Notes: a model not told the origin generated them from the sequence alone. Positions 25,169 to 34,222 are shown, counted from the first letter of the stretch. The stretch: 64,000 bases of DNA from Pseudonocardia sediminis (GCF_004217185.1 NZ_SHKL01000001.1:2316001-2380000); one strand, 5' to 3'. Translations and numbers: made by a program.

Positions 25169-26398
25169 TCAGCCCAGGTTGAAGACCTTGCGGGCGGTCT
25201 CGCCGAGGATGTTGCGCTTGGCGTGGGAGTCGAGGAACGGCAGCGACGCGATCCGGCCCGGGACGTCGAAGTCCCAGTGCGGCCAGTCCGAGGAGTACAT
25301 CAGCGTGTTCGGCGCGTCGATCGCGCGCAGCGTCGACTCCAGCAGCGCGTCGTCGGTCCACTCCATCGGCTGCGAGGTGTAGTACATCTCCCGCATGTAG
25401 TGCGACGGCGGCTTCGTCAGCAGCGGGGCGTCGGACTGGCGCATGTAGTACTCGTGGTCGAGGCGCTGCATCATGAACGGCACCCAGGCCAGGCCGGACT
25501 CGATCCAGATGGTCTTCAGGCCGGGGAAACGCTCCGGGATCCCGTTGATCACCCAGTTCGTCATGTGCGTCATGTTGCAGGTCACGAAGCTCATCGCGTG
25601 CGCCGAGAGGAACTTGTTCATCGTCGACGTCATCGTGTCGGACTGGTTCGGCCCGGCGTGGAACCCGATCGGCAGCCCGCGGTCCTCGAGCTCCCTGTAG
25701 ACCGGCATGTAGGCGTTGCGGTGCACCCCGGCGTGGCGCTGGCTGGTGACCAGGAACCCGATGACGCCCGGGTGGTCGGCGAACTCGCGGATCGTCTCCA
25801 GGCAGGCGTCCGGGTTCTCGAACGGCAGCCCGAGCATCGTCTTGATCCGCGGCTCGCGGGGCAGGACCTCGGCGGCGAACCAGCGGTTGTAGGCCTGCAG
25901 CAGCGCGGTCGCGACCTCCGGCTGCGGATGCAGCCCGGTCTCGAGCATCGGCTGCGGGAACACGACCTGGACGTCGATGCTCATCGCGTTCATCGCCCGC
26001 TGCACGAGCGTGACGTCGCGGTGCGCGCCGGACGTCGTGTCCGGGGTGTCCTCGGCCAGTGACGCCTGGTGCGGGATCCGCCCGGAGACGTCCTGCATGG
26101 TCAGGCCGGGGGAGTGGTTGTGCAGGGCCAGCCGCGCGGCGTTGGGCCAGTTGCGCATCATCTGCTCGGCGGTGTCGCGCATGACCGGCGAGTCCAGGTA
26201 GGTCAGGATCTCCGGCCAGGAGTCGAGCTCCACGTGGTGGGAGTCGACGTCGACGATGAAGTAGTCGTCGAGGCCGTAGCGCTCGGTGTCGCGACGGGCG
26301 TTGGCCAGGATCTCCCGGCTGTCCGTGCGGGTGGTGATCTCCTGCGTCGGCAGACGGCGGACCGCCGGGGGAGTCGGTGCAGGGTCGGTCGCGGTCAT
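25169..26398 (-). CDS. Amidohydrolase family protein (amidohydrolase_2 / decarboxylase type)
   Basis: A 409-residue metal-dependent TIM-barrel hydrolase. It has IVDVDSHHVELD at the first strand, AMSIDVQVVFPQP, a GFHAGPN His and a late Asp in MYSSDWPHWDFD, as in gamma-resorcylate decarboxylase/ACMSD-like amidohydrolases. ATG at 26396-26398 has GAGGAG upstream and overlaps the stop of the small upstream gene (ATGA). It is third in an operon with a Rieske protein and a small protein of unknown function, divergent from a LysR regulator, suggesting breakdown of an aromatic or heterocyclic compound. Confidence 0.85.
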   Translation of the reverse strand: MTATDPAPTPPAVRRLPTQEITTRTDSREILANARRDTERYGLDDYFIVDVDSHHVELDSWPEILTYLDSPVMRDTAEQMMRNWPNAARLALHNHSPGLTMQDVSGRIPHQASLAEDTPDTTSGAHRDVTLVQRAMNAMSIDVQVVFPQPMLETGLHPQPEVATALLQAYNRWFAAEVLPREPRIKTMLGLPFENPDACLETIREFADHPGVIGFLVTSQRHAGVHRNAYMPVYRELEDRGLPIGFHAGPNQSDTMTSTMNKFLSAHAMSFVTCNMTHMTNWVINGIPERFPGLKTIWIESGLAWVPFMMQRLDHEYYMRQSDAPLLTKPPSHYMREMYYTSQPMEWTDDALLESTLRAIDAPNTLMYSSDWPHWDFDVPGRIASLPFLDSHAKRNILGETARKVFNLG

Positions 26399-26721
26399 GA
26401 GCTGCTCCTCGAGAACCACAGTGCCAGGTCGAACGGGTTCAGGTCGTGCGCGCGCAGTGCGGCGGTGGCCAGCACGACGGCGTCGGTCGGGGTCATGTCG
26501 GTACCGGTCGGGGCCTGCGCGCCCTCCTCCGCGGCGACCGCGTAGAGACGCCCGGCGGTGGCCACCAGCGACCGTGCGGTGTCCGGGGCCAGGGCGGCGA
26601 TCGCGCCGTCGCCGAGTCCGGCGTCGACCTCGGTGGCCAGCTCGGCGACGAGCGCCTCGATCCGGCGTGCCCGCTCCGTGTGGATGCGCGCTCCGCGAGC
26701 TTCGCGCTCAGACGGTGACAC
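26395..26721 (-). CDS. Small helical protein of unknown function between Rieske and amidohydrolase genes
   Basis: A 108-residue protein, GTG at 26719-26721, overlapping the Rieske gene end by 14 bases and the amidohydrolase start by four. It is predicted mostly alpha-helical: TERARRIEALVAELATEVDAGLGDGAIAALAPDTARSLVATAGRLYAVAAEEG and DAVVLATAALRAHDLNPFDLALWFS. No catalytic motif recognised. The tight overlap on both sides implies it functions with its neighbours, perhaps as an accessory subunit. Confidence 0.65.
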   Translation of the reverse strand: MSPSEREARGARIHTERARRIEALVAELATEVDAGLGDGAIAALAPDTARSLVATAGRLYAVAAEEGAQAPTGTDMTPTDAVVLATAALRAHDLNPFDLALWFSRSSS

Positions 26722-27094
26722 GGATCCGGCCCCCGCTCTCCTCGACCGGGAACGAGCGCAGCGCGTAGTCCGGACGCCCCGGGTGACGGCCGGTCGCGAC
26801 CTCGTACTCGAACCCGTGCCACGGGCACACGACGTGCATCGAGTCCTCGTCGAACACCAGGCCCTGGCTGCGGCGCGACGCGTCGAGCTTCTCGCGCACC
26901 CGCTGCACGATCCGGCCCTGGCACGCCGGTCCGCCCTGGTGGGCGCACACGTTCTCGTAGGCGCGCAGCTCGCCGCGGAACCGGAAGATTCCCAGCGTGG
27001 TGTTCCCGATCTCCACGACCAACCGGCCGCGTTCGGGTATCTCGTCGGACCCGGCGACGTCGACGGCGCGCGGAGAGTCTGTGGTGGTGGTCAC
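26708..27094 (-). CDS. Rieske [2Fe-2S] ferredoxin-type protein with long inter-ligand insert
   Basis: A 128-residue single-domain Rieske protein. The cluster ligands are C50-A-H52 and C90-P-W-H93. The 37 residues between H52 and C90 exceed the usual 15-17 because of a charged insert (RIVQRVREKLDASRRSQGLVFDEDSM). There is no transmembrane anchor, so it is a soluble electron carrier or regulatory subunit. It is the first gene of a three-gene operon with the small unknown protein and the amidohydrolase, and is divergent from the LysR gene. No oxygenase alpha subunit is adjacent. Confidence 0.85.
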   Translation of the reverse strand: MTTTTDSPRAVDVAGSDEIPERGRLVVEIGNTTLGIFRFRGELRAYENVCAHQGGPACQGRIVQRVREKLDASRRSQGLVFDEDSMHVVCPWHGFEYEVATGRHPGRPDYALRSFPVEESGGRIRVTV

Positions 27095-27133
27095 GCGCTC
27101 CAGCGTGGGCCGCGATCATTCCCTTGTAAAGTT

Positions 27134-27146
27134 CACGTATATCGTG
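27134..27146. promoter_or_regulatory. Candidate LysR operator between Rieske operon and lysR gene
   Basis: CACG-TATAT-CGTG is an interrupted palindrome in an AT-rich island within the 76-base divergent intergenic region. Its position between the two starts fits a LysR-type binding site, which typically regulates the divergent operon and its own gene. Confidence 0.4.
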
Positions 27147-27170
27147 TTCATCGTGAGCTCGACTCATGAG

Positions 27171-28079
27171 ATGCCCGGCTTCTCGCTGCGTCAGCTGTCC
27201 TACTTCGTCGCGGTCGCCGAGGCAGGGACGTTCGCCGGTGCCGCGGTGCGGCTGCACGTCTCCGCGTCGGCGTTGTCGCTGGCCCTCGACGAGCTCGAGC
27301 GCACCCTGGGCGTCCAGCTCACGGTGCGGCGTCGCGCCCACGGCGTCCGGCTGACCGCGGCCGGTACCGACACCCTGCGCCGGGCCCGTCGCCTGCTGCG
27401 CGACGCCGGGGAGCTGGCCGCGGCGACCGACGGCGCCGGTGGCGACGTCGCGGGGACTGTCCTGCTCGGCTGCTACCCGACGCTGGCGCCGGCCGAGCTG
27501 CCCGCGCTGCTGGCCCGGTTCGCCGCCGCGCACCCGCGGGCCCGGGTGGAGTTCGCCGAGGGGCCGCAGGACGTGCTGTCCCGGCGCCTCCGCGACGGGG
27601 AGCTGGACCTGGCCCTGCTCTACGACCACGGCCTCGACCCCGGTCTGGAGCTCGCCCCGCTGTCGTCGAACACGCCGTATCTCGTGCTGCCGTCCGGGCA
27701 CCGGCTGGCCGGACGGTCGTCGGTGCACCTGCGCGAGGTCGCGGACGAGCCGATGGTGCTGTTCGACCTGCCGCCGGCCTCGGACCACCTGATGACGGTG
27801 TGCCGTGCGGCCGGGGTCTCGCCGTCGGTCGCGCACCGGACGGCCACCGTGGAACTGACGCGGTCGCTGGTCGGGGCCGGTCTGGGCTACACCGTGCTGG
27901 CCCAGCGGGCCCCCGGTACGCGGACGGCGGCGGGGGACCGCGTCGTCGAGATCGACCTGGCCGACGACCCGGCGCCACTGGGCATCGTCCTGGCCCGTTC
28001 CCGCACGGTCCAGCCCAGCGCCACCGCCCGCGCCTTCGCCCGCATCGCGACCGGTCCTGCCCGATCCCGCCCCGCCTGA
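27171..28079 (+). CDS. LysR family transcriptional regulator
   Basis: A 302-residue regulator. The N-terminal winged HTH is LRQLSYFVAVAEAGTFAGAAVRLHVSASALSLALDELERTLGVQLTVRRRAHGVRLTAAGTDTL. The effector domain (residues about 90-290) has the periplasmic-binding-protein fold: VLLGCYPTLAPAELPALLARFAAAHPRARVEF and LDLALLYDH. ATG at 27171 was chosen; GTG at 27153 would add six residues. It is divergent from the Rieske/amidohydrolase operon, which it probably activates. Confidence 0.87.
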   Translation: MPGFSLRQLSYFVAVAEAGTFAGAAVRLHVSASALSLALDELERTLGVQLTVRRRAHGVRLTAAGTDTLRRARRLLRDAGELAAATDGAGGDVAGTVLLGCYPTLAPAELPALLARFAAAHPRARVEFAEGPQDVLSRRLRDGELDLALLYDHGLDPGLELAPLSSNTPYLVLPSGHRLAGRSSVHLREVADEPMVLFDLPPASDHLMTVCRAAGVSPSVAHRTATVELTRSLVGAGLGYTVLAQRAPGTRTAAGDRVVEIDLADDPAPLGIVLARSRTVQPSATARAFARIATGPARSRPA

Positions 28080-28148
28080 TCCGTCCCGCCTGAACCCGTC
28101 AGGGGGGTTCTCCGGTTAATCGCTGGCGCTGCGGGCCCCGGACGGGGC

Positions 28149-28154
28149 TATCCT
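28149..28154 (+). promoter_or_regulatory. -10 element TATCCT upstream of the ABC-F leader ORF
   Basis: TATCCT ends nine bases before the ATG of the five-codon leader, predicting a leaderless or nearly leaderless leader ORF. A short AT-rich patch (TTAAT at 28116-28120) lies upstream of the -35 zone, reminiscent of WhiB7/WblC-dependent promoters, but this is only suggestive. Confidence 0.45.
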
Positions 28155-28163
28155 CCCCGCATC

Positions 28164-28181
28164 ATGCTGATCCGCCGCTGA
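28164..28181 (+). promoter_or_regulatory. Leader ORF MLIRR and possible attenuator of the ABC-F gene
   Basis: ATG-CTG-ATC-CGC-CGC-TGA encodes MLIRR and lies 130 bases before the ABC-F start. The bases ATCCGCCGC at 28170-28178 can pair, with one bulge, with GCGGCCGGAT at 28248-28257, just before a pyrimidine-rich, T-containing stretch. A second hairpin (GGGG near 28281 with CCCC near 28295) lies next to the ribosome binding site at 28301. A ribosome stalled on the leader would disrupt the first pairing. Short leader ORFs are a known mode of ribosome-mediated attenuation for antibiotic-resistance ABC-F genes. Confidence 0.55.
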
Positions 28182-28311
28182 GCACGCTCGCCGCGACGCC
28201 GCTCCACCGGTGTATCTCGCCCGCGAGCCTCGCCCCCACCAGCGCCCGCGGCCGGATCCTGTCGTTCTTCGCTTCCCGCCGGGGCATCGCCGAACCCCGC
28301 GGGAGGTCTCC

Positions 28312-29907
28312 TTGTCATCAGCGAACCCCACCCACGCCGTCACCGCGGCCGGGCTGAGCTTCTCCTGGCCGGACGGCACACCGGTGCTGCACGACCTCGA
28401 CGCCGCGTTCGGGCCCGGGCGGACCGGGCTCGTCGGCGCCAACGGCTGCGGCAAGTCCACGCTGCTCCGGCTCATCGCCGGGGAGCTGACGCCCGACGCG
28501 GGGACGGTCTCCGTCGCCGGGACCCCGGTGCTGCTGCGCCAGGACCTGGCGTTGCGCACCGGCGACACCGAGAGCAGCGGATGCGGAACGAGCATCAACA
28601 CGGTCGCCGACCTGCTGGGCATCACCGCGCGGCGGACCGCGCTCGCCGCGGTCGAGGGTGGCACCGCCGGTCCCGACGACTGGACGGCCCTGGCCGACGA
28701 CTGGGACGTCGAGGACCGGGCCCGCGCCCAGCTCGACAGGCTCGGCCTGCCGGCCGACCTCGACCGGACCGTCGAGACCCTCTCCGGCGGCGAGGCCGTG
28801 CTCACCGCGCTGGCCGCGCTGCTGGTCGACCCGCCGGACGTCGCCCTGCTCGACGAGCCGACCAACAACCTCGACCGCTACGCCCGGCAGCGGTTGTACG
28901 ACGCCGTCGACGCCTGGCCGGGCGTCCTGGTCCTGGTCAGCCACGACCGTGAGCTGCTCGAGCACGTCGACCGGATCGCCGAGCTCCGTGAGGGGAGGAT
29001 GCGCACCGTGGGCGGGGGCTGGAGCGAGTTCGCCCGGGTGCTGGCCGCGGAGCAGGAGGCGGCCGAGCGCGGCGTGCGGGTCGCCGAGGAGGACCTGCGA
29101 CGGGAGAAGCGCCAGCTCGTCGAGGCCCGCACGAAGCTCGCCCGCCGCGAGCGCTACGCCGCGAACGACCATGCGAACAAGCGGAGGCCGAAGATCGTCA
29201 TGAACATGCGCCGGCAGGAGGCCCAGGTCTCGGCCGGCAAGCACCGCCTCCTGCACGAGGGCAGGCTCTCCGACGCCCGCGACGCCCTGTCCGCGGCCGA
29301 GGAGCGGGTGCGTGACGACGACCGGATCCGGATCGACCTGCCCGACACCGAGGTCCCGGCCGGGCGGACGGTGCTGGAGCTGCCCGGCGACGGGCTGACG
29401 GTCCGCGGCCCGGAACGGATCGCGCTCGTCGGCCGCAACGGTTCCGGCAAGACGACCCTGCTCCGGGCGATCGCCGGTGCGCCGGACCCCGGTCGGACGG
29501 AACAGGGACCGCGCGTGGTGCGTGGACCCGTCCCGGTCGGGTACCTGCCGCAGCGTCTCGTACTCGCGCGGCCGGAGAGGTCGGTGCTCGACACCGTGCG
29601 CGCCGCGGCGCCGTCGGCCGACCCGCAGGCGGTCCGGGCCGGGTTGGCGCGCTTCCTGCTCCGCGGCGACGAGGTCGCCCGTGCGGCCGGGAGCCTGTCC
29701 GGCGGGGAACGGTTCCGCCTGCACCTGGCGTGCGTGCTGCTCGCCGACCCGGCCCCGCAGCTGCTCCTGCTCGACGAGCCGACGAACAACCTCGACCTGG
29801 ACAGCATCACCGCCCTGGTCGACGCCCTCTCGGGCTACCGCGGAGCGCTGGTCGTCGCGAGCCACGACGAGCACCTGCTCGGCGAGATCGGGGTGCACCG
29901 GACCTGA
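28312..29907 (+). CDS. ABC-F family ribosome-protection ATPase (antibiotic-resistance type)
   Basis: A 531-residue soluble protein with two ABC ATPase domains and no transmembrane part. Domain 1: Walker [10 protein letters not shown], signature LSGGE, Walker [13 protein letters not shown]. The inter-domain linker (residues about 240-345) is helical and basic ([20 protein letters not shown] ... KIVMNMRRQ), the arm that reaches the peptidyl-transferase centre. Domain 2: [31 protein letters not shown] start at 28312, five bases after GGGAGG. Resistance-type ABC-F proteins dislodge macrolides, lincosamides or pleuromutilins; the drug specificity cannot be read from sequence. Confidence 0.88.
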   Translation: MSSANPTHAVTAAGLSFSWPDGTPVLHDLDAAFGPGRTGLVGANGCGKSTLLRLIAGELTPDAGTVSVAGTPVLLRQDLALRTGDTESSGCGTSINTVADLLGITARRTALAAVEGGTAGPDDWTALADDWDVEDRARAQLDRLGLPADLDRTVETLSGGEAVLTALAALLVDPPDVALLDEPTNNLDRYARQRLYDAVDAWPGVLVLVSHDRELLEHVDRIAELREGRMRTVGGGWSEFARVLAAEQEAAERGVRVAEEDLRREKRQLVEARTKLARRERYAANDHANKRRPKIVMNMRRQEAQVSAGKHRLLHEGRLSDARDALSAAEERVRDDDRIRIDLPDTEVPAGRTVLELPGDGLTVRGPERIALVGRNGSGKTTLLRAIAGAPDPGRTEQGPRVVRGPVPVGYLPQRLVLARPERSVLDTVRAAAPSADPQAVRAGLARFLLRGDEVARAAGSLSGGERFRLHLACVLLADPAPQLLLLDEPTNNLDLDSITALVDALSGYRGALVVASHDEHLLGEIGVHRT

Positions 29908-29956
29908 ACGGCGACCGGCGGGCGCACCCCACGGATCGCCGAGACCGGCCGTCCTG

Positions 29957-30496
29957 TCAGACGATCGGGGTGAGATCCCGGAGGGCCTTCGAACCGCGGA
30001 CGGCCGTGGTCAGGTCGGCCAGGGCCGCGCCGTGCGAGCGGGCCAGGGCCGTCGAGGTCTCGGTGAGGGTGTTGCGGTCGACGTAGCCACCGTGGTCGAA
30101 GTACAGGCCGGGGGAGAGGACCTGCACGGCGAAGAACCCGGACAGCACCGCGCGGAGCTCGTTCTGGGCGAGGAAGTGGTGCCCGCTCGCGCCGGTCAGG
30201 ACGGTCGCGGCCGCCTTGCCCTGCAGTGGTGCGGTCTTCTCGCCCCACTTGCCGCGCTCGGTGCCCTCCAGCAGGGCCTTCAGCGACGCGGTGTGCGACG
30301 CCCGGTAGACCGGGCTGCCGAACACGACGGCGTCGGCGGCCTCGATCGCGGCGACGACGTCGGCCTCGGAGGTCTGGCTCAGCTCCAGCAGCGACGTCGT
30401 GGCGCCGGTGCCCTCCAGCACCCCGGCGACGGCGGTCGCGGTGCGGCCACCGGCCTCCGGCCCGGCGACGATCCCGACGACGGTCAGCGTGCTCAT
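29957..30496 (-). CDS. NADPH-dependent FMN reductase (SsuE/MsuE-like flavodoxin fold)
   Basis: A 179-residue flavodoxin-fold reductase. It has the N-terminal loop GIVAGPEAGGRTATA, AADAVVFGSPVYRASHTASLKALLEG (FMN-binding and family signature) and ATVLTGASGHHFLAQNELRAVLSGF. It probably supplies reduced FMN to a monooxygenase. ATG at 30494-30496 overlaps the stop of the flavin-reductase gene (ATGA), so the two form an operon with two unrelated flavin enzymes. No monooxygenase is next to them. Confidence 0.85.
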   Translation of the reverse strand: MSTLTVVGIVAGPEAGGRTATAVAGVLEGTGATTSLLELSQTSEADVVAAIEAADAVVFGSPVYRASHTASLKALLEGTERGKWGEKTAPLQGKAAATVLTGASGHHFLAQNELRAVLSGFFAVQVLSPGLYFDHGGYVDRNTLTETSTALARSHGAALADLTTAVRGSKALRDLTPIV

Positions 30497-31023
30497 GCGG
30501 ACTCCTGCGTGGGGGGAGAGGTGCGTCCGTAACGGCCGCGGTGGAACAGCAACGGCAGGCGCTCGGCGTCCGCACCGAGGTCGTTCACCCGCGCCGCGAC
30601 GATCGTGTGGTCGCCGCCGTCGTACTCCTCCCAGAGCGTGCAGTCGATCCACGCGCTGACGCCCGGCAGCACCGGGGCGCCCGAGCGCGAGGGGGACCAG
30701 TCGACGCCGGCGAACTTGTCCACGCCGGAGCGGGCGAACCCGTTGCTGTGGTGCTCGTGGTCCTCGGCCAGCACGTTCACGACGAAGGTGCCGATGTCGC
30801 GGATCTTCGGCCACGTCGACGACGTCCGGCTGGGCGAGAACGACACCAGCGGCGGCTCCAGCGACAACGAGGAGAACGACTGACAGGTGAAACCGACGGG
30901 GCCGTCCGGCCCGATCGCGGTGATGACGACCACCCCGGTGGCGAACTGCCCGAGCACCTCGCGCATCGTCTGCGGGGTGACCGGGCCGAACGGGGCGTCG
31001 GTGTGCGCGGTGGAACCGGTCAT
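30493..31023 (-). CDS. Flavin reductase family protein (HpaC-like)
   Basis: A 176-residue split-barrel flavin-binding protein: MREVLGQFATGVVVITAIGPDGPVGFTCQSFSSLSLEPPLVSFSPSRTSSTWPKIRDIGTFVVNVLAEDH is the canonical flavin-reductase signature. The C-terminal WIDCTLWEEYDGGDHTIVAARVNDLG completes the domain. Such proteins reduce FMN/FAD for two-component monooxygenases, or serve as oxidoreductases themselves. First gene of the pair. Confidence 0.88.
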   Translation of the reverse strand: MTGSTAHTDAPFGPVTPQTMREVLGQFATGVVVITAIGPDGPVGFTCQSFSSLSLEPPLVSFSPSRTSSTWPKIRDIGTFVVNVLAEDHEHHSNGFARSGVDKFAGVDWSPSRSGAPVLPGVSAWIDCTLWEEYDGGDHTIVAARVNDLGADAERLPLLFHRGRYGRTSPPTQESA

Positions 31024-31232
31024 GTCCCGACCCTAGGCATCGAACGCGATACGGGCCATGGGAGATCACAGGGTGGGACGTGTCCGCCCTCTCCCGGTGA
31101 CCTGCCCGGGCGACCGGACGGCGCACGACACGCCGCCGGCGGCGCGTCGCAGCGCGGTGACCGGACCGTGATCCGGTAGGAACTCATCTGCGCAACGCGT
31201 CCCGAACTCGTGGGGAGCCCCGGGACGAGAAC

Positions 31233-31274
31233 AGGGCCGTGCGGAGTGACCCGATGGTCACCCCGCACGGCCCT
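31233..31274 (-). terminator. Hairpin terminator downstream of the sigma factor gene
   Basis: AGGGCCGTGCGG (31233-31244) pairs with CCGCACGGCCCT (31263-31274), with an inner GTGAC/GTCAC stem. It lies 27 bases beyond the sigma-factor stop on the minus strand. Confidence 0.75.
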
Positions 31275-31300
31275 GGCCCTGCGGTGGGGAGGCGCCGGCG

Positions 31301-32428
31301 TCAGCTGGCGTAGGCGCGCAGCTTGTCGGCACGCTCGCCGACCCGCAGCTTCGCCATCACCTCGCGCTCGATCTGGCGCACCCGCTCGCGGGAGAGCCCG
31401 AAGCGCTTGCCGATCTGGTCCAGCGTGCGCGGCTGCCCGTCGTCGAGACCGAAGCGCATCCGGATCACCGCCTGCTCGCGGTCCTCCAGCGTGCCCAGGA
31501 CCCGGCGCAGGTCGTCGTGCAGCAGGTGCGAGATCACCGTGTTCTCGGCGTCGGTCGCCTCGGCGTCCTCGATGAAGTCCCCGAGCGGGGCCTCCTCCTC
31601 GGAGCCGACCGGCATGTCCAGGCTCACCGGGTCACGCGCGTGGTCGAGCAGGTCGGAGATCTTGTGCTCCGGGATGCCCGACTCCTCGGCCAGCTCGGCG
31701 TCGACGGGCTCGCGGCCCAGACGCTGGTGCAGGTCGCGCTTGATCCGGGCCAGCTTGTTGACCTGCTCCACCAGGTGGACGGGGAGGCGGATCGTGCGGG
31801 CCTGGTCGGCCATCCCGCGCGTGATCGCCTGCCGGATCCACCACGTGGCGTAGGTGGAGAACTTGAAGCCCTTGGCGTAGTCGAACTTCTCGACCGCGCG
31901 GATCAGACCCAGGTTGCCCTCCTGGATCAGGTCCAGCAGCGGCATCCCGCGTCCGGTGTAGCGCTTGGCCAGCGAGACCACCAGGCGGAGGTTCGCCTCC
32001 AGCAGGTGGTTCTTGGCCCGCGCACCGTCCCGTACGACCGCACGCAGGTCGCGGCGGTAGTCGGGCTCCAGCTTCGTGCCCTCGGCGTCCGCGGTGTCCA
32101 GGCGGTGCTGCGCGAAGACGCCGGCCTCGATGCGCTTGGCCAGCTCGACCTCCTCGGCGGCGGTCAGCAGCGCGCGCTTCCCGATGCCGTTGAGGTAGAC
32201 CCGGACCAGGTCCGCGGCCGGGCTCTGGGCGTCGAGATCTTCCGCCACCGCCGCGAGCGCACCCGGTACGGTGGTCTCGAAGCCCTCCGAGTCCCCGGAC
32301 GCTGCGGCTGCGCGGCGGGAGCGTTCGGTCGTCGCCCGCGGTCCGGGGATGGCCCGGGTCGCCGCGGCCACGTCGGTGGTCGGGGTGTCGGCCTGGGTAT
32401 CGGCCGGGGCGGTCATGGTCACCGTCAT
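31301..32428 (-). CDS. Group-2 sigma-70 factor (SigB/HrdB-like primary-type)
   Basis: A 375-residue sigma factor with regions 1.2 ([29 protein letters not shown]), 2.1-2.4 ([58 protein letters not shown]), 3 ([16 protein letters not shown]) and 4.1-4.2 ([52 protein letters not shown]). Region 1.1 is short and Ala/Thr-rich, unlike the long acidic N-terminus of the actinobacterial housekeeping SigA/HrdB. So it is most likely a non-essential SigB-like factor for stationary phase or stress. It sits beside the PHA storage locus. Confidence 0.88.
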   Translation of the reverse strand: MTVTMTAPADTQADTPTTDVAAATRAIPGPRATTERSRRAAAASGDSEGFETTVPGALAAVAEDLDAQSPAADLVRVYLNGIGKRALLTAAEEVELAKRIEAGVFAQHRLDTADAEGTKLEPDYRRDLRAVVRDGARAKNHLLEANLRLVVSLAKRYTGRGMPLLDLIQEGNLGLIRAVEKFDYAKGFKFSTYATWWIRQAITRGMADQARTIRLPVHLVEQVNKLARIKRDLHQRLGREPVDAELAEESGIPEHKISDLLDHARDPVSLDMPVGSEEEAPLGDFIEDAEATDAENTVISHLLHDDLRRVLGTLEDREQAVIRMRFGLDDGQPRTLDQIGKRFGLSRERVRQIEREVMAKLRVGERADKLRAYAS

Positions 32429-32530
32429 CTGCGTTCCTCCCCTACTCGGGCGCGAGCGGCACCAGTTGCGTGCCGTTCGCCGTGCCCTACTGAGGGGTCA
32501 ACGCCTCGGAGTCGGCGATCGTTCCCGCCT

Positions 32531-32569
32531 ACCCCCTCCGACCGGCGTCGGGCCACGGCCGGAGGGGGT
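32531..32569 (-). terminator. Hairpin terminator of the PhaC-like hydrolase gene
   Basis: ACCCCCTCCG-ACCG starting at 32531 pairs with CGGCCGGAGGGGGT ending at 32569, with one mismatch and an 11-base loop. It lies 34 bases past the stop codon at 32603. Confidence 0.7.
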
Positions 32570-32602
32570 GACGTCGGTCACGTCGAGGTGACCGGGGAAC
32601 GG

Positions 32603-33949
32603 TCAGGGCGCGGGCACCCGCGGGGTCCCGGCCGGGTCGGCCACCGCGCGCACGGTGCTGCGACGACGCCCGGACGACTTGCCGGCCGGCTTCGGGGTGG
32701 AGTGCGCGTAGACCTCCTCCATCAGCGGCGGCCAGTCCTGGCGCAGGGCGTCGCGGCCCATGAACAGGCCGAGGTGACCGCCGGTGGCCACGCGCCGGGT
32801 GATGTCGCGCTCCGGCGTGCCGACGGCGTCCGCGGCCGCGAACAGCTGCGGCGGCGGCGTGATGTGGTCGGTGGAGCCGGCCAGCAGCAGCAGCGGGCAG
32901 GTGATCTCGGCCATGTCGACCTTCCGGCCGCCGATCTCCAGGTCACCGGCGATGAGCTTGTTCTTCCAGAACAGGTTCTCCACCAGCCACAGGTAGAAGG
33001 CACCCGGGATGTCCTGGGTGTGCTTGAACCAGTCCTCGAACACGCGGTAGCGCTCGACGTGCATCGGGTCGTCGATGTTCTCCAGCAGCTGCAGCTGCCG
33101 CGAGACCTCCGACTGCGGCTGGATCGAGATGAAGTTGCTCAGCACCGCGCGGCCGGGCATGTTCCCGCCACCCATCGCGACGAGCGCCTTGTACGGCGCG
33201 AGCCCCATCGTCCCGGCCATCAGCTTCGTCGACGCCGAGATCACCGACTCGCCGGCGTGGAAGTCGATCGGGGCCCCGGCCAGCGTGAGCGTGTTCACCC
33301 GCTCCGGGTACAGCGCGGCGAAGATGGTGGCCAGCCAGCCGCCCTGGCAGTCGCCGACCACGTTCGCCTTGCCGCCCATGCGTCGGATCGAGCGGTCGAT
33401 GACGGTGAGGTAGTCCTCGATCGAGACGTTGCGGGTCGCCGACGTCGCCGGCTTCCACTCCAGCGCGTAGACCCGGGTCAGCCCGGCCGCGCGGATCATC
33501 GCCAGCTGGCTCTGCTGTGGCGAGTAGTCGATCACCGTCGACGAGTGCCCGGCCTGCGGCGGCAGCACGATCGTCGGGATGACGTCGTCGTCGCGGTGGC
33601 CGTCCTCGGTGAAGTCGCGCAGTGCCGCGAACGGCGTCGAGAGGACGACCTCGTTCTTCAGGTGCCAGGCCGGCTCGCGGCGGTCGGCCATCGTCGACCA
33701 CCACAGCAGGTTGCGACGGGCGGCGTCCGCGGGGCTGGCGATCCGCTGGATCGAGTCGATCCACGCGGTGCGGGTCGCGCGTCCGACCTCGGAGACGACC
33801 TTGCCGATGTTGCGTGCGTTGTAGGAGAGCAGGTAGCGCAGCGGGTCCGGCTGGGCCTGGGGCGTCTCCGTGGTGGTGGCCGGGGCGTCCACGGCACGGG
33901 GGCCGCGGGTGGAACCGGTACTGGGGCTCGAGCCGATCGCCGTACTCAT
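32603..33949 (-). CDS. PhaC-like alpha/beta hydrolase (PHA synthase superfamily)
   Basis: A 448-residue protein of the PHA-synthase-related alpha/beta hydrolases. The nucleophile elbow is GDCQGG with Cys201 (PHA synthase G-x-C-x-G-G box), the Asp is D361 (LLAGSTDHITPP) and the His is H392 (ATGGHLGLFMG). The N-terminal 90 residues differ from true class I synthases and may bind partners. ATG at 33947-33949 with GGAG eight bases upstream. It is divergent from phaC across a 273-base intergenic region. Whether it polymerises, transfers or hydrolyses hydroxyacyl thioesters is not clear. Confidence 0.78.
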   Translation of the reverse strand: MSTAIGSSPSTGSTRGPRAVDAPATTTETPQAQPDPLRYLLSYNARNIGKVVSEVGRATRTAWIDSIQRIASPADAARRNLLWWSTMADRREPAWHLKNEVVLSTPFAALRDFTEDGHRDDDVIPTIVLPPQAGHSSTVIDYSPQQSQLAMIRAAGLTRVYALEWKPATSATRNVSIEDYLTVIDRSIRRMGGKANVVGDCQGGWLATIFAALYPERVNTLTLAGAPIDFHAGESVISASTKLMAGTMGLAPYKALVAMGGGNMPGRAVLSNFISIQPQSEVSRQLQLLENIDDPMHVERYRVFEDWFKHTQDIPGAFYLWLVENLFWKNKLIAGDLEIGGRKVDMAEITCPLLLLAGSTDHITPPPQLFAAADAVGTPERDITRRVATGGHLGLFMGRDALRQDWPPLMEEVYAHSTPKPAGKSSGRRRSTVRAVADPAGTPRVPAP

Positions 33950-34222
33950 AGCCGTACTCCCATCGACGTTGATGCACCGGAACGACCCGGTTACCGAACG
34001 GTAAGCGCTGTTCGGTATGTCAAGCAACCTCGGTCCTACCCACGAGTAGTGCTTGCTCGACCAAGCGCAGGTGAGAGGGCTTACAGAGACCGAACTCCTT
34101 CAGACGCTGCCTACCGGCGAGTACACCGTCACGATGGGTGAACCACGCGCGGCGTGCGCCCGGACCGGGCCCCGCCGCCAGGCACGGACAACCGACCGGC
34201 CGACATCAGGAGAGTTCCGACA
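33950..34222. promoter_or_regulatory. Divergent regulatory region of phaC-like and phaC genes
   Basis: Three candidate sites are visible. TTACCGAACGGTAA at 33991-34004 is a 6-2-6 palindrome. GTATGTCAAGCAA at 34015-34027 is, on the minus strand, TTGCTTGACATAC, identical to the phasin -35 region at 36629-36641. GCTTG-CTCGAC-CAAGC at 34051-34066 is another inverted pair of the same half-site. AGGAG at 34208-34212 is the ribosome binding site for phaC. This arrangement fits control of both genes by one regulator. Confidence 0.55.
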
